Shown here: piece after piece, positions 9,298 through 18,924 of the stretch
Layout: every line of letters begins with the position of its first letter
How positions within the stretch are numbered: the first letter of the stretch is position 1
NCBI RefSeq assembly: GCF_001522585.2
Contig: NZ_CP013373.1
Coordinates: 2,852,001 to 2,916,000 of the forward strand
Direction of reading: 5' to 3'
Source of the DNA: Burkholderia sp. NRF60-BP8
GTDB lineage: Bacteria > Pseudomonadota > Gammaproteobacteria > Burkholderiales > Burkholderiaceae
Length of the DNA: 64,000 nt
Program-made: the position numbers and the translations under genes
Notes under the pieces: model-generated
Database searches by the model: none
What the model saw: the letters and a program-made list of their open reading frames with translations, nothing else
Told to the model about the DNA's origin: nothing

Positions 9298-10845
9298 ATG
9301 GCCACGTCGGCCCATTCCCGCCACCCGACCGGCGCGCCGTCGTCGGCTGCCGACGAGGCGCGCGACGCGTGCTACGAGAACCCGTTCGCGCCGCCCGACG
9401 AAACCGAATCGCCCGAAACGCAGCGCCCGCGCTCGCTGTTCGGCGAAATCCTCGACTGGATGCTCGCGCCGCTGCTGCTGCTGTGGCCGATGAGCATCGC
9501 CGTCACCTATCTCGTCGCGAAGACGATCGCGAACGGCCCGTTCGACCGCGCGCTCGAGACCAACGCGTACGTGCTTGCGCGGCAGATCCATCCGGTCAAC
9601 GGCGTCGCCGAGCTGACGCTGCCGGAGCAAACGCGCGACTTCCTGCGCGCGGACAACATCGACAGCGTCTACTTCCAGGTGCTCGGCACGCGCGGCGAGC
9701 TGGTCGCGGGCGAGGCCGACATGCCGCTGCCGCGCGACGAGGACCGCCCGCCGCCGGGCGTCGTCGTGTTCCGCGACGACCTGCTGCGCGGCAACGACGT
9801 GCGCGTCGCGTATACGACCGTCGCGCTGCCGCAGGCGAGCGGCGCGCAGCCCGTGCTCGTGCAGGTCGGCGAGACGCTCGACAAGCGCAACGCGCTCGCG
9901 AACGACATCATCAAGGGCGTGATCCTGCCGCAATTCGTGATCCTGCCGCTCGCGATCCTGCTCGTCTGGTTCGGGCTGTCGCGCGGGCTCGCCCCGCTCA
10001 ACGCGCTGCAGGCGCACATTCGCGCGCGGCGACCCGACGACCTGTCGCCCGTCGAGGCGCAGCGCGCGCCGCCCGAGATCGAACCGCTCGTCACGTCGTT
10101 CAACGACCTGCTCGCGCGCCTCGAGCAGAACATGGCGCTGCAAAAACGCTTCATCGCCGACGCCGCGCACCAGATGAAGACGCCGCTCGCGGGCCTGCGC
10201 ACGCAGGCCGAGTTCGCGCTGCGCCACCCGGTGCCGCCCGACGTGCAGCGCTCGCTCGAGCAGATCGCGACGAGCTCCGAGCAGGCCGCGCGGCTCGTCA
10301 CGCAACTGCTGGCGCTCGCGCGCGCCGAGAACCGCGCGAGCGGGCTCACGTTCGAGCCGGTCGAGATCGCCGCGCTCGCGCGGCGCACGGTGCGCGACTG
10401 GGTACAGGCCGCGCTCGCGAAACGCATGGACCTCGGGTACGAAGGCCCGGACGACGACGCGCCGCTCGATGTCGACGGCAACCCGGTGATGCTGCGCGAG
10501 ATGCTCGGCAACCTGGTCGACAACGCGATCCGCTATACGCCGGAAGGCGGCCGCATCACCGTACGCGTGCGCGCCGAGCCCGCGGCGCGGCGCGTGCATC
10601 TCGAAGTCGAGGATACCGGCCCCGGCATCCCGGCCGGCGAGCGCGAGCGCGTCGTCGAGCGCTTCTACCGGATCCTCGGCCGCGAAGGCGACGGCAGCGG
10701 CCTCGGGCTCGCGATCGTGCGCGAGATCGCCACGCAGCACGGCGGCACGCTGACGCTCGACGATCACGTCTACCAGCACGCGCCGCGCCTCGCCGGCACG
10801 CTCGTGCGCATCAGCCTGCCGCTCGCCGCCCCTGCCCCGGATTAA
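9298..10845 (+). CDS. Sensor histidine kinase (TctE/QseC type)
   Basis: The 515-residue membrane kinase has an N-terminal helix near residues 55-75 (LLLLWPMSIAVTYLV), a periplasmic 2CSK_N-like segment, a second helix near 205-225 (ILPLAILLVWFGLSRGL), a HAMP-like linker and a HisKA domain with His291 in IADAAHQMKTPLAGLRTQ. The ATPase domain shows NLVDNAIRYTPEGG, the G1 box DTGPGIP and G2 box GSGLGLAIVREIA. It should phosphorylate the response regulator encoded just upstream. The signal is unknown: TctE relatives sense tricarboxylates, but no tricarboxylate transporter is adjacent. Confidence 0.88.
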   Translation: MATSAHSRHPTGAPSSAADEARDACYENPFAPPDETESPETQRPRSLFGEILDWMLAPLLLLWPMSIAVTYLVAKTIANGPFDRALETNAYVLARQIHPVNGVAELTLPEQTRDFLRADNIDSVYFQVLGTRGELVAGEADMPLPRDEDRPPPGVVVFRDDLLRGNDVRVAYTTVALPQASGAQPVLVQVGETLDKRNALANDIIKGVILPQFVILPLAILLVWFGLSRGLAPLNALQAHIRARRPDDLSPVEAQRAPPEIEPLVTSFNDLLARLEQNMALQKRFIADAAHQMKTPLAGLRTQAEFALRHPVPPDVQRSLEQIATSSEQAARLVTQLLALARAENRASGLTFEPVEIAALARRTVRDWVQAALAKRMDLGYEGPDDDAPLDVDGNPVMLREMLGNLVDNAIRYTPEGGRITVRVRAEPAARRVHLEVEDTGPGIPAGERERVVERFYRILGREGDGSGLGLAIVREIATQHGGTLTLDDHVYQHAPRLAGTLVRISLPLAAPAPD

Positions 10846-11072
10846 CCCTGATGTGCACCGCCGCGGCTCGGCGCAAATCCGTCGAAACCGGCGATTTACC
10901 GGACGTTCGCACCATGATCGGGCCGCGAAATGGCCGATTCGACACGGGTTAACGCGCAGTCGGTTTGTACGCGCGAGTCAGTGCGCCGTAAGTTTCCGTG
11001 CCAATAATCGTCGACAGGCCCGCCCCTCCCAAGGCGGCCGCACATCTATATCAAGGGACTTGGAGACGATTC

Positions 11073-12731
11073 ATGGCAACGTTAGGCGGGCAAATTTCGC
11101 ACTCGCCGATGACGGGCGAAGAGAAGAAGGTGATCTTCGCGTCGTCGCTCGGCACCGTGTTCGAGTGGTACGACTTTTACCTGGCCGGCTCGCTCGCGGC
11201 CTACATCAGCAAGAGCTTCTTCTCCGGCGTCAATCCGACCGCCGCGTTCATCTTCACGCTGCTCGGCTTCGCCGCCGGCTTCGCGGTGCGGCCGTTCGGC
11301 GCGATCGTGTTCGGCCGGCTCGGCGACCTCGTCGGCCGCAAGCACACGTTCCTCGTGACGATCGTGATCATGGGCGTCTCGACGTTCGTGGTCGGCTTCC
11401 TGCCCGGCTACGCGTCGATCGGCATCGCCGCCCCCGTGATCTTCATCGCGATGCGGCTGCTGCAGGGCCTCGCGCTCGGCGGCGAGTACGGTGGCGCGGC
11501 GACCTACGTCGCCGAGCACGCGCCGGCCAACCGGCGCGGCTTCTACACCGCATGGATCCAGACGACGGCCACGCTCGGCCTGTTCCTGTCGCTGCTCGTG
11601 ATCCTCGGCGTGCGCACGTTCGTCGGCGAGGATGCGTTCGGCAACTGGGGCTGGCGCGTGCCGTTCGTCGCGTCGATCCTGCTGCTCGCGGTGTCGGTGT
11701 GGATTCGGCTGCAACTGAACGAATCGCCGGTATTCCTGCGCATCAAGGCGGAAGGCAAGACGTCGAAGGCGCCGCTGACCGAAGCGTTCGGCCAGTGGAA
11801 GAACCTGAAGATCGTGATCCTCGCGCTCGTCGGCCTGACGGCCGGTCAGGCCGTCGTGTGGTACACGGGTCAGTTCTACGCGCTGTTCTTCCTCACGCAG
11901 ACGCTGAAGGTCGACGGCGCCAGCGCGAACATCCTGATCGCGATCGCGCTCCTGATCGGCACGCCGTTCTTCCTGTTCTTCGGTTCGCTGTCGGACAAGA
12001 TCGGCCGCAAGCCGATCATCCTCGCGGGCTGCCTGATCGCGGCGCTGACCTACTTCCCGCTGTTCAAGGCGCTCACGCACTACGCGAATCCGCAGCTCGA
12101 ACTCGCGACGCAGAAGGCGCCGATCACGGTCGTCGCCGATCCGGCCACCTGCTCGTTCCAGTTCAACCCGGTCGGCACGTCGAAGTTCACCAGCTCGTGC
12201 GACATCGCGAAGAGCGCGCTCGCGAAGGCCGGCCTGAACTACGAGAACGTCGCGGCGCCGGCCGGAACGCCGGCCGAAATCAAGGTCGGCGACACGGTGA
12301 TCCAGACCTACGACGGCAAGGCGGCCGACGCGAAGGCGCAGGGCGCGGCGTTCGACAAGACGCTCGCGGCGACGCTGAAGGGGGCCGGCTACCCGGCGAA
12401 GGCCGACCCGGCGCAACTCAACTGGCCGATGACGATCGTGATCCTGACGATCCTCGTGATCTACGTGACGATGGTCTACGGCCCGATCGCCGCGATGCTG
12501 GTCGAGATGTTCCCGACGCGGATCCGCTACACGTCGATGTCGCTGCCCTATCACATCGGCAACGGCTGGTTCGGCGGCTTCCTGCCCGCGACCGCGTTCG
12601 CGATCGTCGCGGCGAAGGGCAACATCTATTCGGGACTCTGGTATCCGATCGTGATCGCGCTGGCGACCTTCGTGATCGGCCTGCTGTTCGTCAAGGAGAC
12701 GAAGGACTCGGACATCTACGCGCAGGATTGA
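11073..12731 (+). CDS. MHS-family MFS transporter (metabolite:H+ symporter)
   Basis: The 552-residue protein has twelve hydrophobic helices and the MHS subfamily marks: FEWYDFYLAGSLA in helix 1, the loop 2-3 motif GRLGDLVGRKHTF, GLALGGEYGGAATYVAEHAP, and SDKIGRKPIILAG. The start at 11073 has GGAGAC upstream. Unlike ProP or ShiA-type members of about 430-450 residues, it has a roughly 100-residue Ala/Lys-rich insert near residues 345-450 with two Cys, probably a periplasmic domain before the last two or three helices. Substrates of relatives include proline/betaine, alpha-ketoglutarate and shikimate; none can be assigned. It stands alone as a transcription unit. Confidence 0.85.
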   Translation: MATLGGQISHSPMTGEEKKVIFASSLGTVFEWYDFYLAGSLAAYISKSFFSGVNPTAAFIFTLLGFAAGFAVRPFGAIVFGRLGDLVGRKHTFLVTIVIMGVSTFVVGFLPGYASIGIAAPVIFIAMRLLQGLALGGEYGGAATYVAEHAPANRRGFYTAWIQTTATLGLFLSLLVILGVRTFVGEDAFGNWGWRVPFVASILLLAVSVWIRLQLNESPVFLRIKAEGKTSKAPLTEAFGQWKNLKIVILALVGLTAGQAVVWYTGQFYALFFLTQTLKVDGASANILIAIALLIGTPFFLFFGSLSDKIGRKPIILAGCLIAALTYFPLFKALTHYANPQLELATQKAPITVVADPATCSFQFNPVGTSKFTSSCDIAKSALAKAGLNYENVAAPAGTPAEIKVGDTVIQTYDGKAADAKAQGAAFDKTLAATLKGAGYPAKADPAQLNWPMTIVILTILVIYVTMVYGPIAAMLVEMFPTRIRYTSMSLPYHIGNGWFGGFLPATAFAIVAAKGNIYSGLWYPIVIALATFVIGLLFVKETKDSDIYAQD

Positions 12732-12850
12732 TGTCGGGCGCGAAGCGGAGACGGCCGGCGGAGGGGCTCCTTCCGGTGGCCGCCTCCCGCGCGCGATGAA
12801 GGCCGGCACGGGTCGCCGGCAACTTTTTTCGGGAAAGACGGAAAAAGGTA

Positions 12851-12879
12851 TTGACAGCCGTCCGGCCGATCGACATAAT
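12851..12879 (+). promoter_or_regulatory. Sigma-70 promoter of the tRNA-Met gene
   Basis: A consensus TTGACA at 12851-12856 and CATAAT at 12874-12879 are separated by 17 bases, ending 10 bases before the mature tRNA. Confidence 0.85.
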
Positions 12880-12889
12880 TCAAGTCTTC

Positions 12890-12966
<77 letters not shown>

Positions 12967-12972
12967 AATGCG

Positions 12973-13008
12973 AAAAGCCGCTGTTTCGAAAGGAACAGCG
13001 GCTTTTTT
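12973..13008 (+). terminator. Terminator of the tRNA-Met gene
   Basis: A 13-bp stem AAAAGCCGCTGTT / AACAGCGGCTTTT with an 8-base loop is followed by more T, starting 7 bases after the encoded CCA. Confidence 0.9.
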
Positions 13009-13478
13009 CATTGCCGCATGCTTCAACGCCGCCCTCATCTGTCGATGAACGCCCAAAGGCACGATCGCGCGCGTCCGGTCTAGCGGGTTCCGGAATCGCG
13101 ATGCGCATATCTGCATCGACCGGCATGAACCGTTCTGGCGTGCCGTGACCTCCATCCACGACCCGTTTCCTTCCCCAAGTTTGTCGCTCCCGCGGCGCGA
13201 TCGTCGACCAGGCGGCCCTCCACCGGCGTCTGCAGGCGACGAGCGAGATCGCGAACCGCACAGCCCGTGAACCGGACACCATGAAATTCGTTCGAGACCG
13301 ATGTGCGACTCGTACTCGCCGATACGGGCAATCCAGATCGTCGATGCCGGCATACGGCGATACCAAAGCGACCGAAATTTTAATAGCGCGCGTGATGGCG
13401 GCCGCATGCCACGCCACGAGCACGAAGCCGCGCTTAGAATCGGAACCTCCCAATATCCGCCGCATCCGGGCAAAAACT
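13009..13478. other. 470-bp intergenic stretch without a supportable gene
   Basis: No frame here has a plausible RBS, start and codon pattern. Minus-strand frames that run back across the tRNA are antisense-tRNA artefacts. The base composition is more mixed than in the neighbours. TAGAAT near 13434-13439 could be the -10 of the downstream secreted protein gene, but no good -35 is seen. Confidence 0.5.
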
Positions 13479-15671
13479 GTGAAAAACCGCCTCGCATGCT
13501 TCCTACTGGGCCTGATCGGTGCAACGATTCCGCTCGCCTGCTCGGCCGCCCCTATGCCGGCCACCACCGTCGACGGCATGCAGTGGCGATTCGTGCAGTT
13601 GCATAACACCGGGCACGACGATGACTACGAGGTCGCCGCCCGTCGCGATGAACAGGTTCTGGTCTGGGACAACGGCAAGAACCGGCAAGCGTATGCGGGA
13701 ACCGTGTACCTGCTGGTATCCGCCCCGTTCGATCAGGTGCAGCCGCGGGTGCAGGGCGTGCTGCAACGGACGAGCCCCGTGACGGGCCGTGTCGACAACT
13801 GGCAGTTGCAGAACTTGCCGCCCCCGTGGGACAAGGTGCTGTTGTCGCGCCGGCCGGACCTCCGTACGGCCATCGCCGAACAGGCGGTCATGCCGAAGCT
13901 GCAGCAGGCGCTGCAACAAGGTGCCATCACCCGTCCTGAACTGGACTGGCGCATGGATCATGCTCGTGCGCGCGTCGACCGGCTGTCCCAGGGCTCCCGC
14001 GTGCCTGCGCTTCAGGCCACCTATACGTACTGGGATGCTCGCCAGGATCACAGCGACGGCATCACCGGTCAGTACCGGAGCACGCTGTTCGTCAGGGTGC
14101 AGGATGCAAGCGCCATCTTCGGGCATCCGGCGACGATCGTTCAGTTCGGTCGCAGCGATACCCGGCCCAATCCCGACTACAGCCTGTGGAAGGCACTGAC
14201 GCTGCAGGACCTGGACGTGTTCAGCGGCAACCGGACCCAGTCCAGCCGGACGGGCATATCGGTCGTCCCGGCCGACGTGTTCACGGCATTGACCGATGCG
14301 CTGTCCGCGATGCCGGGCAAGCTGGAAATCGCCGTGTCGCCGGCCGCATGGCAGTTGCCCTCGACACCGTCGATACCGGCCCCTGCGATCAACCTGGCGG
14401 TACCGGACCCAAGTGCCCCGGTGCTGAAGCCCCGGCTCATCCGCTGGGACACATTGGTGACCGATCCGTCTCAACGCACGCTGCTGTATCCGCATGACAT
14501 CCTCGGCCTGCCGGACGGCAGCATGCTGTTCAGCGCCCAGGTGAGCGACAACCGCGGCTGGAACGAGTACGTATGGCGGCTGCACGAAGTCGATGGTGCA
14601 TTGCGTGCGGACGAGGTCTGGCGAGGCAAATCCGGCCCGCGACGCATGATGATCAACGGCGACGGCAGCGCCGTCTGGTTCGACGGCCAGCCGGACACCG
14701 ACGGCAAGCCATGCCTGTACCGCTATGACGTCACGAGCCGCAAGGTCGATCGTCATGAAATCGTCTGGCCGAACGAAACCAGCTGGCGTGACTATCAGAT
14801 GAGCGATCTGCACTGGATCCTCGCAGACGATCTGCCGGCCAATTTCCGGCACGACATCCGGCATGGCGAGCAGGCGTCCAACCCGCTCGGCTCCGAGTAC
14901 CTGACCGTGCAGCGGCCGGCGTCGGCGCCATCGGGTACCGACGATCCATGGCCATTCGTCACCACGCTGTCGGCAGTACGCCAGTCGCTGATGGACGACA
15001 TCAACGGCGGCGGCAATCCACTGATCTGGCCGGTACGCTGGCGACCTTCCGGGAGCTACTGGACGGAGGATCCGCAGGGGCTCGCCGAACTGGATGCCCG
15101 TACCGGCCGCACGCTGCGTGCGATCGCGCTGCCCCAGCGCTTCGGCTCGCCGGATCCCGACAACGCCACCGGCATCGCACAATGGGTACCCGAGCCGCTC
15201 GGCTCGCCGCAGGGTCAATGGATTGCGACCGGCTTCGTGCTGCTGCTCGACGACGACGGCAGCATGCCGCCGCCGGTCAAGTACCCCGGCCCGAAACGCG
15301 CCCGCTTCGTCGGCATGCACGTCGTGGATCTCAAGAGCGGTCACGTGCTGTCGGCGCTGCTTGGCCCTGCCGACGACTTCAAGGCCGCCGCGCGTTCGGC
15401 GAACGGGCGCTTCCTTGCGATGGGCACGACCTCGACCGCGGGCAGCAGGACGCACCGTGTCGCGCTCTGGGAGGTCGCACAGGGCCGGACGCCCGTGCAG
15501 CTCGACGCGTCGTCGTTACCGACGGACAACGAGATCCGCGCGCTGGCCTTTTCGTGGGACGGTTCGGCACTGTGGGCGCTGGGCACGCACGAACTGCTGC
15601 TGTGGCAATTGCCCGCTGCGCTGCGCGATCGCGCGACGCGACGCGCTGTGCCGGATCAATCCCGCAATTGA
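13479..15671 (+). CDS. Secreted protein of unknown function with beta-propeller-like C-terminus
   Basis: I do not recognise this 730-residue protein. I chose the GTG at 13479 because it begins a clean Sec signal peptide: KNR, a hydrophobic core CFLLGLIGATIPLA, then a likely cut after CSA. The middle contains no enzyme motif I can name. From about residue 330 there are repeated strand-like segments, such as LGLPDGSMLFSAQVSD, DGSAVWFDG, GRFLAMGTTST, RVALWEVAQG and IRALAFSWDGSALWALG, resembling WD40/PQQ-type propeller blades. It is expected in the periplasm. Codon use is less GC-biased than in the neighbours. A 257-residue membrane-anchored unknown protein follows in the same direction. Confidence 0.75.
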   Translation: MKNRLACFLLGLIGATIPLACSAAPMPATTVDGMQWRFVQLHNTGHDDDYEVAARRDEQVLVWDNGKNRQAYAGTVYLLVSAPFDQVQPRVQGVLQRTSPVTGRVDNWQLQNLPPPWDKVLLSRRPDLRTAIAEQAVMPKLQQALQQGAITRPELDWRMDHARARVDRLSQGSRVPALQATYTYWDARQDHSDGITGQYRSTLFVRVQDASAIFGHPATIVQFGRSDTRPNPDYSLWKALTLQDLDVFSGNRTQSSRTGISVVPADVFTALTDALSAMPGKLEIAVSPAAWQLPSTPSIPAPAINLAVPDPSAPVLKPRLIRWDTLVTDPSQRTLLYPHDILGLPDGSMLFSAQVSDNRGWNEYVWRLHEVDGALRADEVWRGKSGPRRMMINGDGSAVWFDGQPDTDGKPCLYRYDVTSRKVDRHEIVWPNETSWRDYQMSDLHWILADDLPANFRHDIRHGEQASNPLGSEYLTVQRPASAPSGTDDPWPFVTTLSAVRQSLMDDINGGGNPLIWPVRWRPSGSYWTEDPQGLAELDARTGRTLRAIALPQRFGSPDPDNATGIAQWVPEPLGSPQGQWIATGFVLLLDDDGSMPPPVKYPGPKRARFVGMHVVDLKSGHVLSALLGPADDFKAAARSANGRFLAMGTTSTAGSRTHRVALWEVAQGRTPVQLDASSLPTDNEIRALAFSWDGSALWALGTHELLLWQLPAALRDRATRRAVPDQSRN

Positions 15672-15813
15672 GGCGATGATCTCACCCGGCGAGCGGCGCC
15701 GGCTTCCGCCATCTGCGAAAATCGGCATCGCGTTCGACCGCCCGGGCCGCCGTTGACTCCCATGGCCGAAATCCGCCGTTGCCGAATCGACAATGACAAT
15801 AACCGAGGGCTAG

Positions 15814-16587
15814 ATGAAGGACCGTAACGAATCGACAAGCGACAAGCGCCGTGGACGCGCGAGACGACGCTGGCTGATGGCCGGTGTCGCAGGCGCGGCG
15901 GCCGTGCTGATTGGCATGCGCGTCATTCCTGCGCGAGACGACCTGGACAAAAGCAAGATCGACGCGATCCTGAAGGTCGCGCTCGCGGACAAGAACACCG
16001 TTCCGACCGACGCCTGCGTCAGCCTGGCCGGCGCCGAACTTCCCGCTGACGTCAACGCGAAGGATTTGCTGAGAGTCGATGGCGTGGTGAGAAAAGACGT
16101 GCAGGCATTGATCGACCGCGGCCTGATTACCGTGAAATTCAATGCAGGCAAAGGGCGGCCGACCGTGAGGAACCCGGACTACGAGTCGCGCGACACCCAT
16201 GTCCCGTTGAGCCATATCGCTCTAACCCCGTTCGGAAAGACGTTCTACCGGTATCGGGAATTCGAAACGACCGACGGATCGGTTCCCGGTGGGCGGGCGC
16301 TACACATGGTGAACTTGTTCTGTGCACACGTGACCTACGGTGGCGTCGCGAAATTCATGGAGCCTTCCAAGAACCCGTTCGACGACAATCCGCACCTGGT
16401 CTCGTGGGTCAATTTCCGATGGAAACCGGATCGGCAAGCGACACCGTGGCTAACCGATCCGGATCTCCTGGACGCCCTGTCGTTCTATCCCGAGCAGGAC
16501 GGCTGGGCGAACCGGGGAATTCTGCTCGAACGGGACGACAACGGACATTGGGCGCTCGGCGACAATCCATACACGATCCGCTGGTAG
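15814..16587 (+). CDS. Membrane-anchored protein of unknown function
   Basis: The 257-residue product has a basic N-terminus (KRRGRARRR), a single hydrophobic segment LMAGVAGAAAVLIGMRVIP near residues 20-38, and then a soluble domain probably in the periplasm. Visible features are two Cys (about 68 and 168), TPFGKTFYRY and a Trp-rich end with VSWVNFRWKP and WALGDNPYTIRW. No known family is recognised. The ATG follows GAGGGCTAG. It lies 142 bases after the propeller-like gene and may belong to the same acquired block, with similar codon use. Confidence 0.7.
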   Translation: MKDRNESTSDKRRGRARRRWLMAGVAGAAAVLIGMRVIPARDDLDKSKIDAILKVALADKNTVPTDACVSLAGAELPADVNAKDLLRVDGVVRKDVQALIDRGLITVKFNAGKGRPTVRNPDYESRDTHVPLSHIALTPFGKTFYRYREFETTDGSVPGGRALHMVNLFCAHVTYGGVAKFMEPSKNPFDDNPHLVSWVNFRWKPDRQATPWLTDPDLLDALSFYPEQDGWANRGILLERDDNGHWALGDNPYTIRW

Positions 16588-16684
16588 GCGCGGCATAAGA
16601 CGTGGCGGCTTGGCGCCCGACGATCGACGGGATGAGGCAATTCACGGCATGCCTCATCGCTTTCGTCCATACCCGGTCGCCACC

Positions 16685-17656
16685 TTACGCCGCCACCACC
16701 TTTTTCTGCGGCTTCGCTTGCACCCCCACCTTCCCCCGCCAATTCTCCCCACCCTCCAGCGCCGGCGTCGACTCGAACACCTCCGCGATCCAGTCGGCGA
16801 ACACGCGCACCTTCTGCGACAGATGCCGGTTGTGCGGATACACGATCGAGATCGGCTTCGGCTTCGGATTGCAGTCCGGCAGCACCTCGACCAGCGAGCC
16901 GTCGAGCAGGTTCGGCAGCACCATGAACAGCGTCGGCTGGATCATCCCGAAGCCTTCGAGCCCGCACGTCACGTAGGCATCCGAATCGTTGACCGTGACG
17001 CTGCCGTTCATCCGCACCTCGAACGGCTTGCCGTCGATCATGAACACCCACGGAATCGCCCGCGCACCGTGGCTCGAACGGAAATTCACCGCATGATGAT
17101 CGACGAGATCGGCAATCTCGTTCGGCTCGCCGTGACGGGCGAGGTAATCGGGCGACGCGCACGTCACGCGCTTCAGCATCCCGATGCGCCGCGCGACCAT
17201 TGACGAATCCTCGAGCGGCCCGACCCGGATCATGCAGTCGATGCCTTCCTCGACCGGATCGACGTAGCGGTCGGACAGCCCCAGTTCGAGCGTGATGTCC
17301 GGATAGCGCTGCCGGAAGATCGACAGCGACGGCAGCACGATGCGGCGCCCGAGCGAACTGGGCATGTGGACGCGCAGCACGCCGCTCGGCTTGCGGTTGC
17401 CGGCCTGGAAGCTCGCGTCGGCCTCGGCGATCTCCGCGATGATCTTCATGCAATGCTCGTAGTACGCGGCGCCCTCCGGCGTCAGCGACAGCCGGCGCGT
17501 CGTCCGGTGCATCAGGCGCACGCCGAGCAGCGCCTCGAGATTCTGGATGATGGTCGTCACCGACGCACGCGGCATCGCAAGCGTGTCAGCCGCCCGCGTG
17601 AAGCTGTTCGCGTCGACCACGCGGGTAAAAACTTCCATTGCCTGGATGCGGTCCAT
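16685..17656 (-). CDS. LysR-family transcriptional regulator
   Basis: The 323-residue protein has an N-terminal winged helix-turn-helix (MDRIQAMEVFTRVVDANSF, TLAMPRASVTTIIQNLEALLG, LMHRTTRRLSLTPEG) and the LysR substrate-binding domain (RVHMPSSLGRRIVLPSL, GLSDRYVDPVEEGIDCMIRVG). The end carries a Lys/Ala-rich tail. The ATG at 17656 has a GGGGGAAG RBS; the longer frame upstream is not needed. It converges on the unknown genes of 13479-16587, and the next gene on its strand is an unrelated regulator, so its target is not evident. Confidence 0.9.
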   Translation of the reverse strand: MDRIQAMEVFTRVVDANSFTRAADTLAMPRASVTTIIQNLEALLGVRLMHRTTRRLSLTPEGAAYYEHCMKIIAEIAEADASFQAGNRKPSGVLRVHMPSSLGRRIVLPSLSIFRQRYPDITLELGLSDRYVDPVEEGIDCMIRVGPLEDSSMVARRIGMLKRVTCASPDYLARHGEPNEIADLVDHHAVNFRSSHGARAIPWVFMIDGKPFEVRMNGSVTVNDSDAYVTCGLEGFGMIQPTLFMVLPNLLDGSLVEVLPDCNPKPKPISIVYPHNRHLSQKVRVFADWIAEVFESTPALEGGENWRGKVGVQAKPQKKVVAA

Positions 17657-17831
17657 GCTGCTTCCCCCTTCGAATCGCCAACGGAACAGAATAGAGCGCG
17701 CGGCGGGCGCGGCACAAGCCCCCGCCCATTGTTCTCCGATCCTGAATAGTTTCGACGCTTCGGACTGGAAACCGACCGATTTCCGTTCAGTTCCGGGCGC
17801 CGCCGCGCCGGCCCCGCTCAGCCGCCGTACG

Positions 17832-18806
17832 TTACCGCACGAACCGCTCGCGATACGCCTGCGGCGACACGCCGAGCACGCGCACGAAACTGCGCCGCAG
17901 CGTCTCCTCGGAACCGAAGCCGCAACGCCCGGCAATCCGCTTGACGGGCCACGCCGTTTCGCCGAGCAGGCGTTGCGCCGCCTCGACGCGGATCTGCTCG
18001 ACCGCGCGCGCGGGCGTGCGGCCGGTCTCCGCGCGATAGTGGCGCACGAAGCTGCGCTCGCTCATGCTCACGCGTTCGGCGAGCGCGGGCACCGACAGGT
18101 CGGCCGTCAGGTGCTCGGCCATCCATGCGTGCAGTTCGCCGAACCGGTCGGCGGTGCGCTGCATCGACAGCATCGTGCTGAACTGCGCCTGCCCGCCCGG
18201 GCGCTTCAGGAACACGACGAGTTCGCGCGCGACGTCGAGCGCGGTCGCCCGCCCGAGATCCTCCTCGACCAGCGCGAGCGCGAGATCGATGCCGGCCGTC
18301 ACGCCGGCCGACGTCCACAGCGCGCCTTCGCGGATGAAGATCGGGTCCGGCTCGACGCGCACGTTCGGGTAGCGCGCCGCGAATTCGTCGCAGCGCGCCC
18401 AATGCGTGACCGCGCGCCGCCCGTCGAGCAAGCCGGCCTCGGCGAGCAGGAACGCGCCGGTGCAGACCGACGCCACGCGCCGTGCGCGTCCGGCCTGCTG
18501 CCGCACCCACCGCACCACCTGCGCATCCTTCGACGCCGCATGCACGCCCTTGCCGCCGGCGACGATCAGCGTATCCGGATGGCGCGCGGCCGCGCGCAGC
18601 GACTCGGCCATCACGACGAGGCCCGACGAGGTCTCGACGGGCCCCGCTTCGACGGCCACGACGCGCGGCGCATACGGCGCCGGCTGCCCGCGCTCCAGCG
18701 CGAGCTCGTTGACCGACGCGAACACCTGCAGCGGCCCCGTCACGTCGAGCAGTTGCGCACGGGCAAACGCGAGGATCAGGATCGAACGCGGGGCGGCGGC
18801 AGGCAT
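17832..18806 (-). CDS. GlxA-family transcriptional regulator (DJ-1/PfpI plus AraC HTH)
   Basis: The protein (324 residues from the ATG at 18806; a start 14 codons earlier is possible) joins an N-terminal DJ-1/PfpI-like class I amidotransferase fold (ILILAFARAQLLDVTGPLQVF, TLIVAGGKGVHA, VASVCTGAFLLAEAGLL) to a C-terminal AraC/XylS domain with two helix-turn-helices (PALAERVSMSERSFVRHYRAETG and IAGRCGFGSEETLRRSFVRVLG). This layout is that of GlxA/FtrA/CdhR regulators. It diverges from a DJ-1/PfpI enzyme gene with a 118-base gap containing a near-palindrome, so it probably controls that enzyme. Confidence 0.9.
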   Translation of the reverse strand: MPAAAPRSILILAFARAQLLDVTGPLQVFASVNELALERGQPAPYAPRVVAVEAGPVETSSGLVVMAESLRAAARHPDTLIVAGGKGVHAASKDAQVVRWVRQQAGRARRVASVCTGAFLLAEAGLLDGRRAVTHWARCDEFAARYPNVRVEPDPIFIREGALWTSAGVTAGIDLALALVEEDLGRATALDVARELVVFLKRPGGQAQFSTMLSMQRTADRFGELHAWMAEHLTADLSVPALAERVSMSERSFVRHYRAETGRTPARAVEQIRVEAAQRLLGETAWPVKRIAGRCGFGSEETLRRSFVRVLGVSPQAYRERFVR

Positions 18807-18833
18807 GGCGATTGGCTGAAAACGTGGGTGATA

Positions 18834-18847
18834 TGGCAATTTCGCCA
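18834..18847. promoter_or_regulatory. Candidate operator between the GlxA-type regulator and the isonitrile-hydratase-like gene
   Basis: TGGCAATTTCGCCA is a 14-base inverted repeat with one mismatch, lying in the divergent intergenic region. It is a plausible regulator site; no binding data can be inferred from sequence alone. Confidence 0.4.
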
Positions 18848-18924
18848 AACACTACGCGCCTAGAATCGATCTGTCCATCCCGTGCCGAACGGCGCACGTT
18901 CCCTTCCCCTCACGGAGCCTTCGC

